Below, piece after piece: positions 38,091-47,998 of a stretch of DNA of 64,000 nt. Each line of letters opens with the position of its first letter. Position 1 is the first letter of the stretch. The translations under genes and the position numbers were made by a program. Under the pieces are notes generated by a model that was not told where the DNA came from, ran no database searches, and saw nothing but the letters and a program-made list of their open reading frames with translations. Source of the stretch: Marichromatium gracile (lineage in GTDB: Bacteria; Pseudomonadota; Gammaproteobacteria; Chromatiales; Chromatiaceae); the NCBI RefSeq assembly GCF_004343155.1, contig NZ_SMDC01000007.1:1-64000 (forward strand), written 5' to 3'.

Positions 38091-39323
38091 GTGAATCGTC
38101 TGCTCAAGTTGTTGCTGCCCGTCCTGATCCTCGCCGTCGGTTTCGGTGTCTTCCAGTATCTCAAGCAAACCCGCCCCGATCGCCCGGTCACCGAGACCCG
38201 CGAGCGGATCTGGCGGGTGGCGCTGGAGCCGCTCGAACCGCGTGCGCTGGCGCCGATGCTCGAACTCTACGGCCAGGTCGAGAACCCCGACCTGCTGCGC
38301 GCGGCGGCCTCGGCCTCGGCGCGGGTGGCGCGGGTGCTGGTGCGCGAGGGTGAGCGGGTGGTGCCCGGCCAGCTGCTGCTCGAACTCGATCCGCGCGATC
38401 TGGTGCCGGCGCTCGCCCGCACCGGCGCCCAGGTCGCCGAGCTCGAGGCCCAGCTCGAGAGCGAGCGCAACGGTCAGGAGAGCGATCAGGCAGCGCTCGA
38501 ACAGGAGCACCGCCTGCTCGAACTCTCCGAGGACGCGGTGGCGCGCGCCAAGAGCCTCACCCGCCGTCAGGTCGGCTCGCAGAACGACCTCGACATCGCC
38601 GAACAGGACCTGGCCCGTCAGCGTCTGGCGGTGAGCGAACGCAGCATGCGCATCGCCGACTACCCGGCGCGCCGGCGCGCCCTCGAGGCGCGGTTGCAAC
38701 AGGCCCGTGCCGAGTACGAGGAGGCGCGACTGGCGTTCGCCCGCTCGCGCGTGGTCGCGCCTTACGCCGGGGTGGTCAGCGCGGTGGAGGTCGCTGTGGG
38801 CGATCAGGTCAAGACCGACGAGGTGCTGCTCTCGCTCTATCCGCTCGCCGGGCTCGAGGTGCGCGCCCGCATCCCCGCGCCCTATCAGGCCGAGCTTGCC
38901 GCCGCGCTGCGCAACGCCGGCTCCTTGCCGGCCTCGGCGCTGGTCGATGGTGGTCGTGTCGGGCTGGTGCTCGAGCGGCTCGCCGGCGAGGCCGATCCGA
39001 GCGGCATCGACGGGCTCTTCACCCTCACCGAAGGGGCCGAGTGGTTACGTATTGGTCAGATGCTCACGCTGCGCCTGGAGCGTCCGTTGCGCGAGTCGGT
39101 GGTGGCGGTGCCCTTCGCCGCGGTCTACGGCGGCAACCGGGTCTATACCTTCGTCGACGGGCGGATGCGCGCGGTCGCGGTGCGCACCCTGGGGAGCTGG
39201 TTCGCGCCCGATGGCGAGGAACGGCTGCTGGTCGCGGCGCCCGAACTCGTCTCCGGTGACCAGCTGGTGGTCACCCACATGCCCAACGCCGTCGACGGGC
39301 TGCGGGTGGAGGCGCATCAGTGA
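38091..39323 (+). CDS. RND efflux periplasmic adaptor (membrane fusion protein)
   Basis: The 410-residue protein has an N-terminal membrane anchor (about 5-23). A lipoyl half-motif VARVLVREGERVVPGQLLLELD, a coiled-coil hairpin (about 115-205) and the second lipoyl half SRVVAPYAGVVSAVEVAVGDQVK follow. This is the HlyD/AcrA adaptor architecture that links an RND pump to an outer-membrane channel. GTG at 38091 is the start. Its stop overlaps the GTG of the RND gene by 4 bp, indicating coupling. Confidence 0.9.
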   Translation: MNRLLKLLLPVLILAVGFGVFQYLKQTRPDRPVTETRERIWRVALEPLEPRALAPMLELYGQVENPDLLRAAASASARVARVLVREGERVVPGQLLLELDPRDLVPALARTGAQVAELEAQLESERNGQESDQAALEQEHRLLELSEDAVARAKSLTRRQVGSQNDLDIAEQDLARQRLAVSERSMRIADYPARRRALEARLQQARAEYEEARLAFARSRVVAPYAGVVSAVEVAVGDQVKTDEVLLSLYPLAGLEVRARIPAPYQAELAAALRNAGSLPASALVDGGRVGLVLERLAGEADPSGIDGLFTLTEGAEWLRIGQMLTLRLERPLRESVVAVPFAAVYGGNRVYTFVDGRMRAVAVRTLGSWFAPDGEERLLVAAPELVSGDQLVVTHMPNAVDGLRVEAHQ

Positions 39324-42300
39324 GCCGGGCGCGTCGGGCAACGGGACATCGCAGCGACCTGATCGGGCTGTTTGCACACCACAAGGTCGCGGCCAACCTG
39401 CTGATGGTGATGATGATCCTCAGCGGCATCTTCGCCCTCGATCGGCTCAACATCCAGTTCTTCCCCAACTTCGATCTCGACATCGTCAGCGTCCGGGTGG
39501 TGTGGACCGGGGCCAGTGCCGAGGACGTCGAGGATGGCATCACCAACCCGCTCGAGCAGCGTCTGCGTAGCGTCGACGGACTCAGTGACCTGACCTCGAC
39601 CTCCTCGCAGGGGATCTCGGCGATCACCCTGGAGTTCGACGAGGACACCGACCCGCTGCTCGCGCTCGATCAGGTCAGGCGGCTGGTCGACAACTTCCGC
39701 AACCTGCCGCAGGACGCCGAGAAGCCCGAGGTGGCGCTCGCCACCCGCTACGAGACCGTGGCGCGGCTGCTGGTGAGTGGCCCGGATCGCCCCGAGGAGC
39801 TGCGTCATCTGGTGCGCCGCTTCGAGTCCGAGCTGCTCGATCGCGGGATCGACAAGGTCGACATCCGCGGGTTGCCGGAGGAGGAGATCAGCATCGCGGT
39901 CGACCACCAGCGTCTCGAGCAGCTCGGCCTGAGCCTGGGGCAGATCGGCGATCGGGTGGCCGCCTTCAGCCGCGATCTGCCGGCCGGTCAGGTCGGTCGC
40001 GCCGAGGCCGCGCGCGAGCTGCGCAGCCTCGACAAGCGGCGTGATCCGCTGGAGTTCGCCGACCTGCCGGTGGTGACCGAGGAGGTGCTGCAGATCGATC
40101 TCGGCGATGTCTCCGAGATCGAGCGGGTGCCGCGCGACGGTCAGCTGCTGCTCACCGTCGATGGCCGTCCGGCGGTGGAGATGGTGCTGCAGCGCGCCGA
40201 GCTCGGCAATTCGCTGGAGGCGGCGCGGGTGCTCGACCAGTGGCTCGCCGACACCCGCCCGACGCTCTCGCCCGGGGTCGAGCTGGTGGTCTACGACGCC
40301 GCCTGGCAGTTGATCCGCGACCGCATCATGCTGTTGGTGAGCAACGGCGCCGGGGGCTTGATCCTGGTGGTGGCCATCCTCTTCCTGTTTCTCAGCGGAC
40401 GGGTGGCCTTCTGGGTCGCCTGGGGCATCCCGGTCTCCTTCATGGCGACCCTGTTCATCCTCTATCTCGCCGGCGGCAGCATCAACATGATGAGCCTGTT
40501 CGCGCTGATCATGGCGCTCGGCATCATCGTCGACGATGCCATCGTCGTCGGCGAGGACGCCCAGGCCCATCACCAGATGGGCGAGGATCCGCTGCTCGCC
40601 GCCGAGGGCGGGGTGCGGCGGATGCTCGCCCCGGTGCTCGCCTCGTCGTTGACCACCATCGCCGCCTTCCTGCCGCTGATGCTCGTTGGCGGGATCATCG
40701 GCAACATCCTCGGCGCCATCCCGCTGGTGGTGGTGGCGGTGATCCTCTCCTCGCTGCTCGAGAGCATGCTGGTGCTGCCCGGGCACCTGCGCGGGGCCTT
40801 CGTCCACGCCCATCGCACCCAGCCGGGCTCGTTGCGCGCGCGTCTCGATCGCGGCTTCGAGCGGCTGCGCGACGAGTTCTTCCGCCCGCTGGTGACGCAC
40901 GCCGTGGAGCACCGCTTCGCCACCATCAGCGCGGCGGTGGCGCTGTTGATGATCGCCGTCGGCCTGCTCGCCGGGGGGCGCATGACCTTCGTCTTCTTCC
41001 CCACGCCCGAGAGTCAGATCATCAATGCCAATGTGACCTTCGTCGCCGGCACGCCGCGCGCGCGCGTCGATGACTTCCTCGAACATCTCGACCACACCCT
41101 GCGCGAGACCGAGGCGAGCTTCGATCAGGGGCGGCTGGTCAACCTGGCCATCGCGCTGCACGGCAGCAAGCCCGAGAGCGCCGGCTCGACCGCCGATCAG
41201 CTCGGCGGGCTGCGCGTCGAGCTCACCCCGACCGATGCGCGCACGGTGCGCAACGCCGAGTTCATCCGCGCCTGGCGCGCGCGCATCGAGCAGCCGCCGG
41301 GGCTGGAGTCCTTCACCATCACCTCGCGCCGGGCCGGACCGCCGGGGCGTGATCTCACGGTGCGTCTCAACGGTGCCGAGGCCGAGACCCTCAAGGAGGC
41401 CGCGCTGGCGCTCTCCGAGGCGCTCAAGGGCATGCCCGGGGTCGGTGAGGTGGAGGACGACATGGCCTATGGGCGCGAGCAGATCATCTATCGGCTCTCG
41501 CCGGCGGGCGAGGCGCTGGGGCTGACCGTCGAGGACCTGGGGCGCCAGCTGCGCAACGCCTTCGACGGCCAGCTGGTACAGATCTTCCAGGACGGCGCCG
41601 ACGAGGTCGAGGTGCGGGTGCGGTTGCCGCGCGCCGAGCGCGACCAGCTCGGCGCGCTCTATCGCTTCAACGTGCGTCTGCCCGACGGTTCGGCGGTGCC
41701 GCTGAGCGCGGTGGCCGAGTGGGATTCGCGCCGTGGCTTCGAGATCCTGCGTCATGCCGGCGGCAAGCTCGCCGTCGAGGTCTCGGCCGATGTCGACTCC
41801 GAGGTCAGCGAGGTCGGCGCGGTGCTCGAGTCGCTCGCTGCCGGGCCCTTGCCCGAGCTGCAGCGTCTCCACGGTATCAGCTACTCGTTCGAGGGACGCT
41901 CGGCCGATCAGCGCGAGACCCTGGGGGACATGCGCAAGGGCCTGCTGCTCGGGCTGATCCTGATCTATATCATCCTCGCCTGGGTGTTCGCCTCCTACGG
42001 CTGGCCGCTGGTGGTGATGGCCGCCATCCCCTTCGGTCTGACCGGGGCGCTGTTCGGGCACTGGTTGATCGACATCGACGTCACCATCCTGTCGCTGTTC
42101 GGCATGTTCGGCCTCTCCGGGATCGTGATCAACGATTCGATCATCCTGGTGAAGTTCTATCAGCAGTTGATCGACCAGGGGCTGGGGCGCCAGGACGCCC
42201 TGGTCGAGGCTGCCTGTCAGCGTCTGCGCGCGGTGTTGCTGACCAGTCTGACTACGGTCGCCGGGCTGATGCCACTGCTCTTCGAGACCTCGGTTCAGGC

Positions 42301-42445
42301 CCAGTTCCTGATCCCGATGGCGACCTCGATCGCCTTCGGTCTGGCCTTCGCGACCCTGTTGGTGTTGCTGGTGATCCCGGCGCTGCTGTCGGTGCACGAG
42401 AGCATCCATGCCCGGTTGCAGGCGCTGCGCGTGCGGCCCGCCTGA
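39320..42445 (+). CDS. RND efflux permease (AcrB/HAE1 superfamily)
   Basis: The 1041-residue protein has the RND topology of 12 membrane helices and two large periplasmic loops (about 40-335 and 555-870). The proton-relay acidic pair lies in GIIVDDAIVVGE in the middle of the first bundle. The N-terminus FAHHKVAANLLMVMMILSGIFAL and the asymmetric cation/multidrug pattern suggest a broad-substrate exporter, but the substrate is unknown. It is coupled to the adaptor gene upstream. No outer-membrane component is adjacent; a TolC-family gene lies at 10 kb. Confidence 0.93.
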   Translation: MSRARRATGHRSDLIGLFAHHKVAANLLMVMMILSGIFALDRLNIQFFPNFDLDIVSVRVVWTGASAEDVEDGITNPLEQRLRSVDGLSDLTSTSSQGISAITLEFDEDTDPLLALDQVRRLVDNFRNLPQDAEKPEVALATRYETVARLLVSGPDRPEELRHLVRRFESELLDRGIDKVDIRGLPEEEISIAVDHQRLEQLGLSLGQIGDRVAAFSRDLPAGQVGRAEAARELRSLDKRRDPLEFADLPVVTEEVLQIDLGDVSEIERVPRDGQLLLTVDGRPAVEMVLQRAELGNSLEAARVLDQWLADTRPTLSPGVELVVYDAAWQLIRDRIMLLVSNGAGGLILVVAILFLFLSGRVAFWVAWGIPVSFMATLFILYLAGGSINMMSLFALIMALGIIVDDAIVVGEDAQAHHQMGEDPLLAAEGGVRRMLAPVLASSLTTIAAFLPLMLVGGIIGNILGAIPLVVVAVILSSLLESMLVLPGHLRGAFVHAHRTQPGSLRARLDRGFERLRDEFFRPLVTHAVEHRFATISAAVALLMIAVGLLAGGRMTFVFFPTPESQIINANVTFVAGTPRARVDDFLEHLDHTLRETEASFDQGRLVNLAIALHGSKPESAGSTADQLGGLRVELTPTDARTVRNAEFIRAWRARIEQPPGLESFTITSRRAGPPGRDLTVRLNGAEAETLKEAALALSEALKGMPGVGEVEDDMAYGREQIIYRLSPAGEALGLTVEDLGRQLRNAFDGQLVQIFQDGADEVEVRVRLPRAERDQLGALYRFNVRLPDGSAVPLSAVAEWDSRRGFEILRHAGGKLAVEVSADVDSEVSEVGAVLESLAAGPLPELQRLHGISYSFEGRSADQRETLGDMRKGLLLGLILIYIILAWVFASYGWPLVVMAAIPFGLTGALFGHWLIDIDVTILSLFGMFGLSGIVINDSIILVKFYQQLIDQGLGRQDALVEAACQRLRAVLLTSLTTVAGLMPLLFETSVQAQFLIPMATSIAFGLAFATLLVLLVIPALLSVHESIHARLQALRVRPA

Positions 42446-42569
42446 GCACGCTGCGTTTGCCAAGGACGAGGCCAGGGCAGTAGGCTTCGGCCATCATCCC
42501 CGTGACGTCGGTTGCGGCGTGACTGGGGATTCGGGGTGAAGCGGTCTGGTGATGCGAAGGGATCGAACC

Positions 42570-44399
42570 ATGCAGCAGTGTTGCGGTTGGATGCCGGCCG
42601 AGCAACGGCCGGTGGCGGAGATTCAGGGAAGTCTTGCGACCATGCTCGAGGGCAGTGCCGCCGAGGTGGCGCAGCGCTGTGTTGCCGAGGGTGGGTTTGC
42701 GGGTCGCTCCGGGGCCGATCTGGCCGAGTCGGACGGCCTGCTTGTGCTGATCGTCGGTCGTCCACGCAGTGCGCATGATTCCGCTCCGGTCACCGCGCGC
42801 GCGCTGCTCGCGCGCTGGCAGGAGCGGGGCAGGGCGCTGCTCGGTGAGCTGCACGGACCCTTCGCGCTGGCCGTGCTCGATCGCCGCCGCCGCACCCTGA
42901 CCCTGGCGATCGATCGGCTCGGTATCCATTCCCTGGCCTTCGCCGTCGGGCCTCAGGGCGCCGTCTTCGCCACCCGCGCCGACCGGGTCGCCGCCCACCC
43001 CGAGGTGGCCGCCGCGCTCTCGCCCCAGGGGCTGTTTCACTATCTCTACTTCTACCAGGTGCCGGCGCCGGGGACGGTGTTCCACGGCGTCGAGAAGCTG
43101 CTGCCGGCCGAGTGGGTCGAGATCGACGCCTGCGGCGGGGTGGCGCGCGGTTTCTACTGGCGTCTGGCCTATCGCGACGCGCCCCGCCACGACTTCGCCG
43201 CGCAGCGCGCGCGTTTCCACGGGCTGCTGCGCGAGTCGATGACGCGCGCCCGGGGCGAGGACGCGGTCGCCGCCTTCCTCTCCGGCGGCACCGACAGCTC
43301 CACCGTCGCCGGGGTGCTCACCGAGCTGCAGGGCACGCCGGCGCGCACCTATTCGATCGGTTTCGCCGCCGAGGGTTTCGACGAGATGGAGTACGCGCGG
43401 CTCGCCGCCCGCCACTTCGGGCTCGACGCGCGCGAGTACTACCTGACCCCCGACGACGTCCTCGCCACCATCCCGCTGATCGCCACCACCTACGACGAGC
43501 CTTTTGCCAACGAATCGGCGGTCTCGGCCTATCACTGCGCGCGTCTGGCCGCGGCGGACGGCTACCGGGTGATGCTCGGCGGCGATGGCGGCGACGAGAT
43601 CTTCGGCGGCAACGAGCGCTACGCCAAGCAGGGCGTCTTCGAGCTCTACGCCGCGCTGCCGGCGCCGCTGCGCCGCGGGCTGATCGACCCGCTCGCCGCG
43701 CTGCCGGGGATGGGAGCCTGGTGGGGCGGGCGCAAGCTGCAGAGCTATGTGCGCCAGGCGCGCATCCCGCTGCCCGAGCGCATGGAGTCCTACAACTTCG
43801 TCCACCGCCAGCCGCTCGCCGAGATGTTCACCGCCGATTTCCTCGCCGCGATCGACCCCGAGGCGCCGGCTGCGCTGCTGCGCGATCCCTACAATCGCGC
43901 GGCCAGTGACAGCTACATCAATCGCATGCTCCATCTCGACCTCAAGTTCACCCTCGCCGACAACGATCTGCGCAAGGTCTCGGCGATGGCCGCCGCCGCC
44001 GGGGTCGAGGTGCGCTATCCGCTGATCGACGACGCCATGGTCGAGTTCTCCGGCGAGGTGCCGCCGGACTGGAAGGTGCGCCGGGGTTATCTGCGCTGGT
44101 TCTTCAAGCGCGCGCTCAAGGGCTATCTGCCCGATGCCATCATCGACAAGAGCAAGCACGGCTTCGGCCTGCCGTTCGGGGTCTGGGTGCGCGAGCACGG
44201 ACCGCTGCGCGAGCGCGTCTCCGATCGTCTCGCCGACAGCCAGCGTCGCGGCTGGCTGCAGCCGGGCTATGTCGAGCGGCTGCGCCGCGCTCACGAGGCC
44301 GAGCACGCGACCTATTTCGGCAAGATGCTGTGGGTGCTGGTGACGCTCGAGGAGTGGCTCGATGCCCAGCCCGACCGGGTCGTGCGGCTCCATGACTGA
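42570..44399 (+). CDS. Asparagine-synthetase-like amidotransferase without N-terminal catalytic cysteine (XrtA-associated type)
   Basis: The 609-residue protein combines a glutamine-amidotransferase-II-like N-terminal half with an ATP-pyrophosphatase synthetase half. The PP-loop SGGTDSS (238-244) and GGDGGDEIFGGNERY are intact. The glutaminase part is diverged: mature enzymes need Cys as residue 2, but this protein begins MQQCCGW, so hydrolysis of glutamine is doubtful. Similar amidotransferases are encoded in exosortase-linked polysaccharide clusters. The ATG at 42570 with an AAGGGA site was preferred over GTG/ATG 18-21 bases upstream. It is the first gene of the 16-kb polysaccharide run and overlaps the next by 8 bp. 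Confidence 0.78.
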   Translation: MQQCCGWMPAEQRPVAEIQGSLATMLEGSAAEVAQRCVAEGGFAGRSGADLAESDGLLVLIVGRPRSAHDSAPVTARALLARWQERGRALLGELHGPFALAVLDRRRRTLTLAIDRLGIHSLAFAVGPQGAVFATRADRVAAHPEVAAALSPQGLFHYLYFYQVPAPGTVFHGVEKLLPAEWVEIDACGGVARGFYWRLAYRDAPRHDFAAQRARFHGLLRESMTRARGEDAVAAFLSGGTDSSTVAGVLTELQGTPARTYSIGFAAEGFDEMEYARLAARHFGLDAREYYLTPDDVLATIPLIATTYDEPFANESAVSAYHCARLAAADGYRVMLGGDGGDEIFGGNERYAKQGVFELYAALPAPLRRGLIDPLAALPGMGAWWGGRKLQSYVRQARIPLPERMESYNFVHRQPLAEMFTADFLAAIDPEAPAALLRDPYNRAASDSYINRMLHLDLKFTLADNDLRKVSAMAAAAGVEVRYPLIDDAMVEFSGEVPPDWKVRRGYLRWFFKRALKGYLPDAIIDKSKHGFGLPFGVWVREHGPLRERVSDRLADSQRRGWLQPGYVERLRRAHEAEHATYFGKMLWVLVTLEEWLDAQPDRVVRLHD

Positions 44400-45507
44400 G
44401 CCGTCCGGGGCCGACTGTCCCGCGCGCATCGTCCTGATCGGGCCGCTGCCGCCGCCGGCCGGCGGCATGGCCAACCAGACCCGCCAGCTCGCCGAGCTGC
44501 TGCGCGCCGAGGGGCTGGCGGTCGAGCTGGTGCAGGTCAACGCCCCCTACCGCCCGGCCTGGGCCGGACGGCTGCCGGTGGTGCGCGCACTGTTCCGCCT
44601 GTTGCCCTATCTGTGGCGACTGTGGCGCGCCATGGGCGGTGGCGGGGTGGTGCACCTGATGGCCAACTCCGGCTGGTCCTGGCACCTCTTCGCCGCCCCG
44701 GCGCTGCTGATCGCCCGTGTCCGCGGGCTACCGGCGGTGATCAACTATCGCGGCGGCGAGGCACAGACCTTCCTGCGCGCCCAGGCGCGCTGGGTGGTGC
44801 CGCTGATGCGTCGCGCCGCGGCCATCGCCGTGCCCTCGGGCTATCTGCGCGCGGTGTTCGCGCCCTACGGCCTGGAGGCCGAGGTGGTGCCCAACATCGT
44901 CGATCTCGAACGCTTCGCCGCGCGCGCCGCCGCCGCGCGCCACCCCGAGGCCCCACACCTGGTGGTCACCCGCAACCTCGAGGCGATCTACGACAACACC
45001 ACCGCGCTGCGCGCCTTCGCGCGCATCCGCGCGCGCTGGCCGGCGGCACGTCTGACCATCGCCGGGACCGGGCCCGAGGCCGCGGCGCTGGCCGCCGAGG
45101 CGCGCGCGCTGGGGATCGCCGAGTCGGTGACCTTCAGCGGTCGGCTCGAGCGCGCGGCGATGGCCGCGCTCTATGCCGAGGCCGACCTGATGCTCAACCC
45201 CAGCCGGGTCGACAACACCCCCAACTCGGTGCTCGAGGCCTGGGCGAGCGGGGTGGCGGTGGTCAGCACCCGCGTCGGCGGGCTGCCCTATCTGGTCGAG
45301 GACGGGGTCGATGCCGTGCTGGTCGCCCCGGGTGATCCCGAGGCGCTGGCCGAGGCGGCCTGCGCCCTGCTCGACGATCCGCCGCGCCGCGCCGCGCTGG
45401 TCGCCGCCGGGCGGCGCGCGGCCGAGCGCTTCTCCTGGCCGGCGGTGCGACCGCTGTGGCTCGCGCTCTATCGGCGGATCGCCGGCGGGGAGGGGTGCGG
45501 CGAGTGA
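44392..45507 (+). CDS. Glycosyltransferase, GT4 family
   Basis: The 371-residue protein has the GT-B layout of GT4 enzymes. The N-terminal glycine-rich loop is LIGPLPPPAGGMANQTRQLA. The C-terminal donor-binding part contains the nucleotide-sugar motif NPSRVDNTPNSVLEAWASGVAVVST, with the conserved Glu near residue 280. It transfers an unidentified sugar onto a polysaccharide precursor at the cytoplasmic face. The start overlaps the amidotransferase stop by 8 bp and the stop overlaps the O-ligase gene by 4 bp. Confidence 0.87.
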   Translation: MTEPSGADCPARIVLIGPLPPPAGGMANQTRQLAELLRAEGLAVELVQVNAPYRPAWAGRLPVVRALFRLLPYLWRLWRAMGGGGVVHLMANSGWSWHLFAAPALLIARVRGLPAVINYRGGEAQTFLRAQARWVVPLMRRAAAIAVPSGYLRAVFAPYGLEAEVVPNIVDLERFAARAAAARHPEAPHLVVTRNLEAIYDNTTALRAFARIRARWPAARLTIAGTGPEAAALAAEARALGIAESVTFSGRLERAAMAALYAEADLMLNPSRVDNTPNSVLEAWASGVAVVSTRVGGLPYLVEDGVDAVLVAPGDPEALAEAACALLDDPPRRAALVAAGRRAAERFSWPAVRPLWLALYRRIAGGEGCGE

Positions 45508-46778
45508 GAGACATCGCCATCACCCTGATCATCTTCGGCCTGTTGCCGGTGATCCTCTCGCGCCCCTATGTCGGCATCCTGGTGTGGTCCTGGCTCGGCT
45601 ACATGAACCCGCACCGGCTCGCCTGGGGGTTCTCGACCACCATGCCCTTCGCGATGATGGTGGCGCTGGCGACCTTCGCCGCGATGATCGCCTCCAAGGA
45701 GCGCCACCCGCTGCCCTGGTCGCGCGAGACCGTGGTGCTGCTGATCCTGGTGCTGTGGATGTTCATGACCACGGCGCTCTCGCTCTATCCCTGGCTGGCC
45801 TGGCCGCAGTGGGATAAGGTCTGGCGGATCATGCTGATGACCTATGTCACCCTGATGTTGATCAACGATCCGCAGCGGGTGCGGTTGCTGATCTACGTGA
45901 TCGCACTCTCGATCGGTTTCTACGGCTTCAAGGGCGGGGTCTTCGTGCTCACCGGCGGTAGCGCCAACTCGGTGCTCGGTCCCCAGGGCAGCTTCATCGA
46001 GGATCGCAACTCGCTCGGTCTGGCGATGATCATGACGGTGCCGCTGCTCTATTACATGCGTGCGCAGATGACGCATGTGTGGGCGCGGATCGGGCTGCTG
46101 GTCGGTATCGTGCTCACCCTGATCGCCATCGTCGGCACCCATTCGCGCGGCGCGCTGCTCGGGTTGGCGGCGATGATGCTGTTCTTCCTGCTCAAGTCGC
46201 GACAGAAGTTCGCCGCCATCCTGGCGATGATCCCGCTGGCGCTGGTGCTGCTCTACGTGATGCCCGAGGAGTGGTTCCAGCGCATGGAGACCATCGAGCA
46301 CTGGGAGGAGGACGAGTCGGCCTCGGAGCGGGTGCGCGCCTGGCACAACGCCATCGATCTCGCCCAGCACCGCTTCATCGGTGGCGGCATGCGCGCGCTG
46401 GTGGTCTGGGGCGGGCGCGACTCGCACAGCATCTATTTCGGCATGCTCGGCGAGCACGGCTGGGTGGGGCTCGGGCTGTTCCTGCTGCTGCTGTTGCTCA
46501 CCTGGCGCTCGGCGAGCTGGATCATCCGCAACGCCAAGCGCCAGCCCGAACTCCGGTGGGCGCGTGATCTCGCGGCGATGATCCAGGTCAGCCTGGTCGG
46601 CTACATGGTCGCCGGCGCCTTCCTCGGGCTGCAGTACTTCGACATGTACTACCACCTGGTGGTGATCGTGGTGATGACCAAGATCCTGGTGCGCCGTGCG
46701 CTCGAGCCCGATGGGCCGGCGCGCGCGCCACCGCACGTCCGGCGCGCGCCGGCACCGGCACGGGGGCTGGACCGATGA
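45504..46778 (+). CDS. O-glycosylation ligase-like protein, exosortase A-associated type
   Basis: The 424-residue membrane protein has about 10-11 helices and a Wzy/WaaL-type ligase region. The segment PYVGILVWSWLGYMNPHRLAWGF at the N-terminus and GPQGSFIEDRNSLGLAMIMTVPLLYYM are characteristic of the subfamily named for exosortase A-linked putative O-glycosylation ligases. The THSRGALLGL and GGGMRALVVWGGRDSHSIYFGMLGEHG segments carry the conserved Arg and His. It would transfer or polymerise glycan on the periplasmic side. The GTG start overlaps the preceding stop (GTGA). Confidence 0.85.
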   Translation: MRDIAITLIIFGLLPVILSRPYVGILVWSWLGYMNPHRLAWGFSTTMPFAMMVALATFAAMIASKERHPLPWSRETVVLLILVLWMFMTTALSLYPWLAWPQWDKVWRIMLMTYVTLMLINDPQRVRLLIYVIALSIGFYGFKGGVFVLTGGSANSVLGPQGSFIEDRNSLGLAMIMTVPLLYYMRAQMTHVWARIGLLVGIVLTLIAIVGTHSRGALLGLAAMMLFFLLKSRQKFAAILAMIPLALVLLYVMPEEWFQRMETIEHWEEDESASERVRAWHNAIDLAQHRFIGGGMRALVVWGGRDSHSIYFGMLGEHGWVGLGLFLLLLLLTWRSASWIIRNAKRQPELRWARDLAAMIQVSLVGYMVAGAFLGLQYFDMYYHLVVIVVMTKILVRRALEPDGPARAPPHVRRAPAPARGLDR

Positions 46779-47998
46779 GCCTGGTGTCGACGCTGGTCGT
46801 GCTGCTGCTCTGCGCCTGGTGCGCCATCCTCCTCGTCTATCGTCGGCGTCTGCTGCGGCTGTGGCGCGAGCCGGTGCTCGCCGCCCCGGTGCTGATCATC
46901 GAGAGCGACGACTGGGGGCCGGGGCCGGCGTCCCATGTCGCCGCGCTCGAGCGCCTGATCGCGCTGCTCGCGCGTCATCGCGACGCCAGCGGGCAGGCGG
47001 TGGTGATGACCATCGGCGCAGTGCTCGCGATCGCCGACACCGCCGCGATCCGCGCCGGCGAGATCAGCTGCTACCGACGTCAGCGGCTGTGCGACAGCGA
47101 CGGCGCGGCGATGCGCGAAGCGCTGCTCGCCGGGCGCGCGCGCGGGGTGCTCGCGCTCCAGCTCCATGGCATGGAGCACTACTGGCCGCCGAGCCTGCTG
47201 ACGGTCGCGCGCCGCGATGCCGAGGTCCGCGACTGGCTGGAGACTGCCGCCGGCAGCGATACCGAGCGTCTGCCCTCGGCGCTGCAGAGTCGCTGGACGG
47301 ATGTCACCACGTTGCCCTCACGCCCGCTGCCCGAGTCCGAGATCCGCGCGGCGGTGGCCGAGGAGGTCGCCTGTTTCGAGACCAGCTTCGGCGCGCGTCC
47401 GTTGGTCGCGGTGCCGCCGACCTTCGTCTGGACCGAGCAGGTCGAGCGCGCCTGGGCCGAGGCCGGGGTGCGGGTGATCATCACCCCGGGGCGGCGTCTC
47501 ACCGGGCGCGACCGCGCCGGGCGTCCGGGCGGCTGCGATCGCGACATCCTCAATGGTGAGCGCGGCGCCGGCGGGGTGCGCTATCTGGTGCGCGATCTCT
47601 ATTTCGAGCCCGCTCTCGGTCACCGCCCCGAGCGGCTGTGCGACGAACTCGCGCGCCACTTCGCGCTGGGGCGCCCGGCGCTGATCGAGACCCACAGGTT
47701 CAACTTCACCGGCGAGCACGCCGAGAGCGCCTATGCCGCGCTCGAGACGCTGCTCGAACAGGCGCGCGCGCGCTGGCCGGGACTGCGCTTCATGTCCGCC
47801 GAGGCGCTCGCCACGGGCCAGGTGAGGGGCGCGGAGTGGCTGGTGCGCGATCGCGCGCGCCGGCTCGAGGTCTGGCTGCGTCGCGCCGCGCGCGTCGACC
47901 GGCTGCGCAAGCTCGCCTGGTCGAGCGGGCTGGTGCTGCCGGCCTGGGCGCTACTGGCGGTCTTGGGCGCGTGGCGCCGAGGAGAGGAACACGGATGA
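46775..47998 (+). CDS. Membrane-anchored protein with a deacetylase-like DD...HxxxH pattern
   Basis: The 407-residue protein has an N-terminal membrane helix (about 4-24), and a hydrophobic C-terminal stretch near 380-398 may be a second. The first strand, VLIIESDDWGPG, places a double Asp (45-46) like the DD of carbohydrate esterase 4 enzymes. LALQLHGMEHYW supplies an HxxxH, and ALIETHRFNFTGEH is a further His-rich segment. This suggests a distant NodB-type or related beta/alpha-barrel hydrolase, but I do not recognise a precise family. The gene overlaps both neighbours by 4 bp and so belongs to the polysaccharide operon. Confidence 0.65.
   Translation: MSLVSTLVVLLLCAWCAILLVYRRRLLRLWREPVLAAPVLIIESDDWGPGPASHVAALERLIALLARHRDASGQAVVMTIGAVLAIADTAAIRAGEISCYRRQRLCDSDGAAMREALLAGRARGVLALQLHGMEHYWPPSLLTVARRDAEVRDWLETAAGSDTERLPSALQSRWTDVTTLPSRPLPESEIRAAVAEEVACFETSFGARPLVAVPPTFVWTEQVERAWAEAGVRVIITPGRRLTGRDRAGRPGGCDRDILNGERGAGGVRYLVRDLYFEPALGHRPERLCDELARHFALGRPALIETHRFNFTGEHAESAYAALETLLEQARARWPGLRFMSAEALATGQVRGAEWLVRDRARRLEVWLRRAARVDRLRKLAWSSGLVLPAWALLAVLGAWRRGEEHG

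Noticed and set aside
42570-44399. Annotation as ordinary glutamine-dependent asparagine synthetase AsnB
   Set aside because: The Cys2 nucleophile is missing, and the gene heads a polysaccharide operon, so the housekeeping role is not supported.
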